Shown in pieces: positions 28,491-29,131 of a stretch of DNA of 29,131 nucleotides. The notes beneath the pieces were generated by a model. That model searched no databases. It saw only the letters and a list, made by a program, of their open reading frames with translations, and was not told the origin of the DNA. The stretch's first letter is position 1. The number at the start of each line of letters is the position of its first letter. Source of the stretch: a virus. The stretch spans positions 1 to 29,131 of IMG/VR virus record IMGVR_UViG_3300046517_000200; one strand, written 5' to 3'. Made by a program: the position numbers and the translations under genes.

Positions 28491-28943
28491 CTATAACTGA
28501 ATATTTGCAATATAAAATAGCGTTGATACTATAAGAAGATTTCCAGCCGCGCCACCTGTCAAATTGCCTAAAGCATTATCCATCTTAATATTTAATGCTT
28601 TATTAACTACATCAGTATCAGCATCAGTCATTATAGCATCTAATAAGTCTGTAGCAGGACGCATTATACTTGTATAATTAACTGTCTGACCTAATAAAAG
28701 ATCAGGTGAATTATGGTACTGAATCCTACTTCCTCCACTCCCGCGAGCCAAATAAAGTGCCATTAAAGTATCGAAATTAGTATAGGCCGCGGATGACCTA
28801 AAATGAAGTATAGTATGAATAGGAACTATAATTCTATTGGCCCCTGGGGCTGGAATCAATTCAATACCTGTAGTAGGTAATGCTAAAATATCAGCATTAA
28901 TTAATCTGACTGCGGCTAAACTAACTGACTTTTTTTCTATCAT
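28491..28943 (-). CDS. Small phage structural protein, 150 aa
   Basis: IELIPAPGANRIIVPIHTILHFR is typical of small beta-rich phage virion proteins. The remainder is strand-rich, with GGAAGNLLIVSTLFYIANI at the C-terminus. AGGAGA five bases before ATG gives a strong start. Ends nine bases before the next gene. Possibly a capsid decoration protein. Confidence 0.65.
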   Translation of the reverse strand: MIEKKSVSLAAVRLINADILALPTTGIELIPAPGANRIIVPIHTILHFRSSAAYTNFDTLMALYLARGSGGSRIQYHNSPDLLLGQTVNYTSIMRPATDLLDAIMTDADTDVVNKALNIKMDNALGNLTGGAAGNLLIVSTLFYIANIQL

Positions 28944-28944
28944 C

Positions 28945-29131
28945 TTATTCTCCTGGATCTACTCCATATCCTTGCATTGCTATTGGTAACTGAGGTTGAG
29001 CTAGATATTGTCTTCTCATCCCTATACCAGAATTAGATATTAATCTTCGTGGTGTATTTAACTGGTCATATACCTGTTCCCCATAAGATCTCATTAAATA
29101 ATTCCACTTTGCGGACCAGTATTTTGCTGCT
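28945..29131 (-). CDS. C-terminal 61 residues of a virion-block gene (truncated by window edge)
   Basis: An open - strand frame enters from the right edge and stops with TAA at 28945-28947, one base before the ATG of the next gene. The visible part (from AAKYWSAKWNYLMRSYGEQV to LPIAMQGYGVDPGE) is basic and Arg/Gln-rich. Too little is visible to name it; position suggests a head or connector protein. Confidence 0.6.
   Translation of the reverse strand, partial: AAKYWSAKWNYLMRSYGEQVYDQLNTPRRLISNSGIGMRRQYLAQPQLPIAMQGYGVDPGE

Noticed and set aside
3828-29131. Scattered GC-rich islands (GGCC, GCCGGC, CCGCGG) in an AT-rich genome as a hint of modified DNA
   Set aside because: By eye their number is not clearly above expectation; it would need proper counting against a codon model.

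Overview
The window looks like one half of an AT-rich (by eye about 35% G+C) double-stranded DNA bacteriophage genome, or a close metagenomic relative. A replication and nucleotide-metabolism block on the + strand (about 1-18,716) meets a virion block on the - strand (18,717 to the end). No rRNA, insertion sequence, integrase or CRISPR array is visible. Terminase, portal, identifiable capsid and lysis genes are not in the window. Large tail-type proteins with three putative internal (ejection) proteins suggest a short-tailed, podovirus-like particle, but this is inference. The host cannot be named. Many genes have AGGAG-type ribosome sites, the candidate promoters are sigma70-like with TGn-extended -10 boxes, and the phage tRNA lacks an encoded CCA.

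Region by region. 1-1,078 is a compact leader unit: a predicted multi-stem RNA, a 15-codon leader ORF, a 58-aa ORF, a textbook type II hammerhead ribozyme, a promoter, a 134-aa gene related to the 58-aa ORF, and a rho-independent terminator. 1,079-1,871 is mostly non-coding and rich in repeats (four TAGAATCA elements, a run of 22 T, inverted repeats, a TTGACA promoter), and is a candidate origin or control region. 1,872-8,856 holds many small unknown genes, a SNF2-type ATPase with an N-terminal zinc-finger-like segment, a VWA-domain protein, and an unusual structured stretch ending in an anticodon-armless tRNA-like fold placed directly before a start codon.

8,865-18,716 is the replication/recombination core: a Cas4/RecB-like nuclease with iron-sulphur cysteines, a Sak4-like ATPase, a MazG-like pyrophosphohydrolase, tRNA-Leu(UAA), a putative ssDNA-binding protein, a DUF5664/dATP-dGTP-diphosphohydrolase-like protein, a family A DNA polymerase with an N-terminal uracil-DNA-glycosylase-like domain, and a DUF3987-like helicase/primase. 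Most genes are spaced by only a few bases or overlap by ATGA/TAATG, so they probably form one long operon. Many encode small cysteine-rich, probably zinc-binding proteins.

18,717-29,131 on the - strand reads, in its own direction, as: C-terminus of an unknown gene, two small virion proteins, a beta-repeat protein, a large 827-aa tail-type protein, an HxH-rich tail fibre/collar protein, a small protein, and three Gln/Ala-rich putative internal virion proteins. The two convergent blocks abut with no gap, their stop codons lying inside a 12-bp palindrome.
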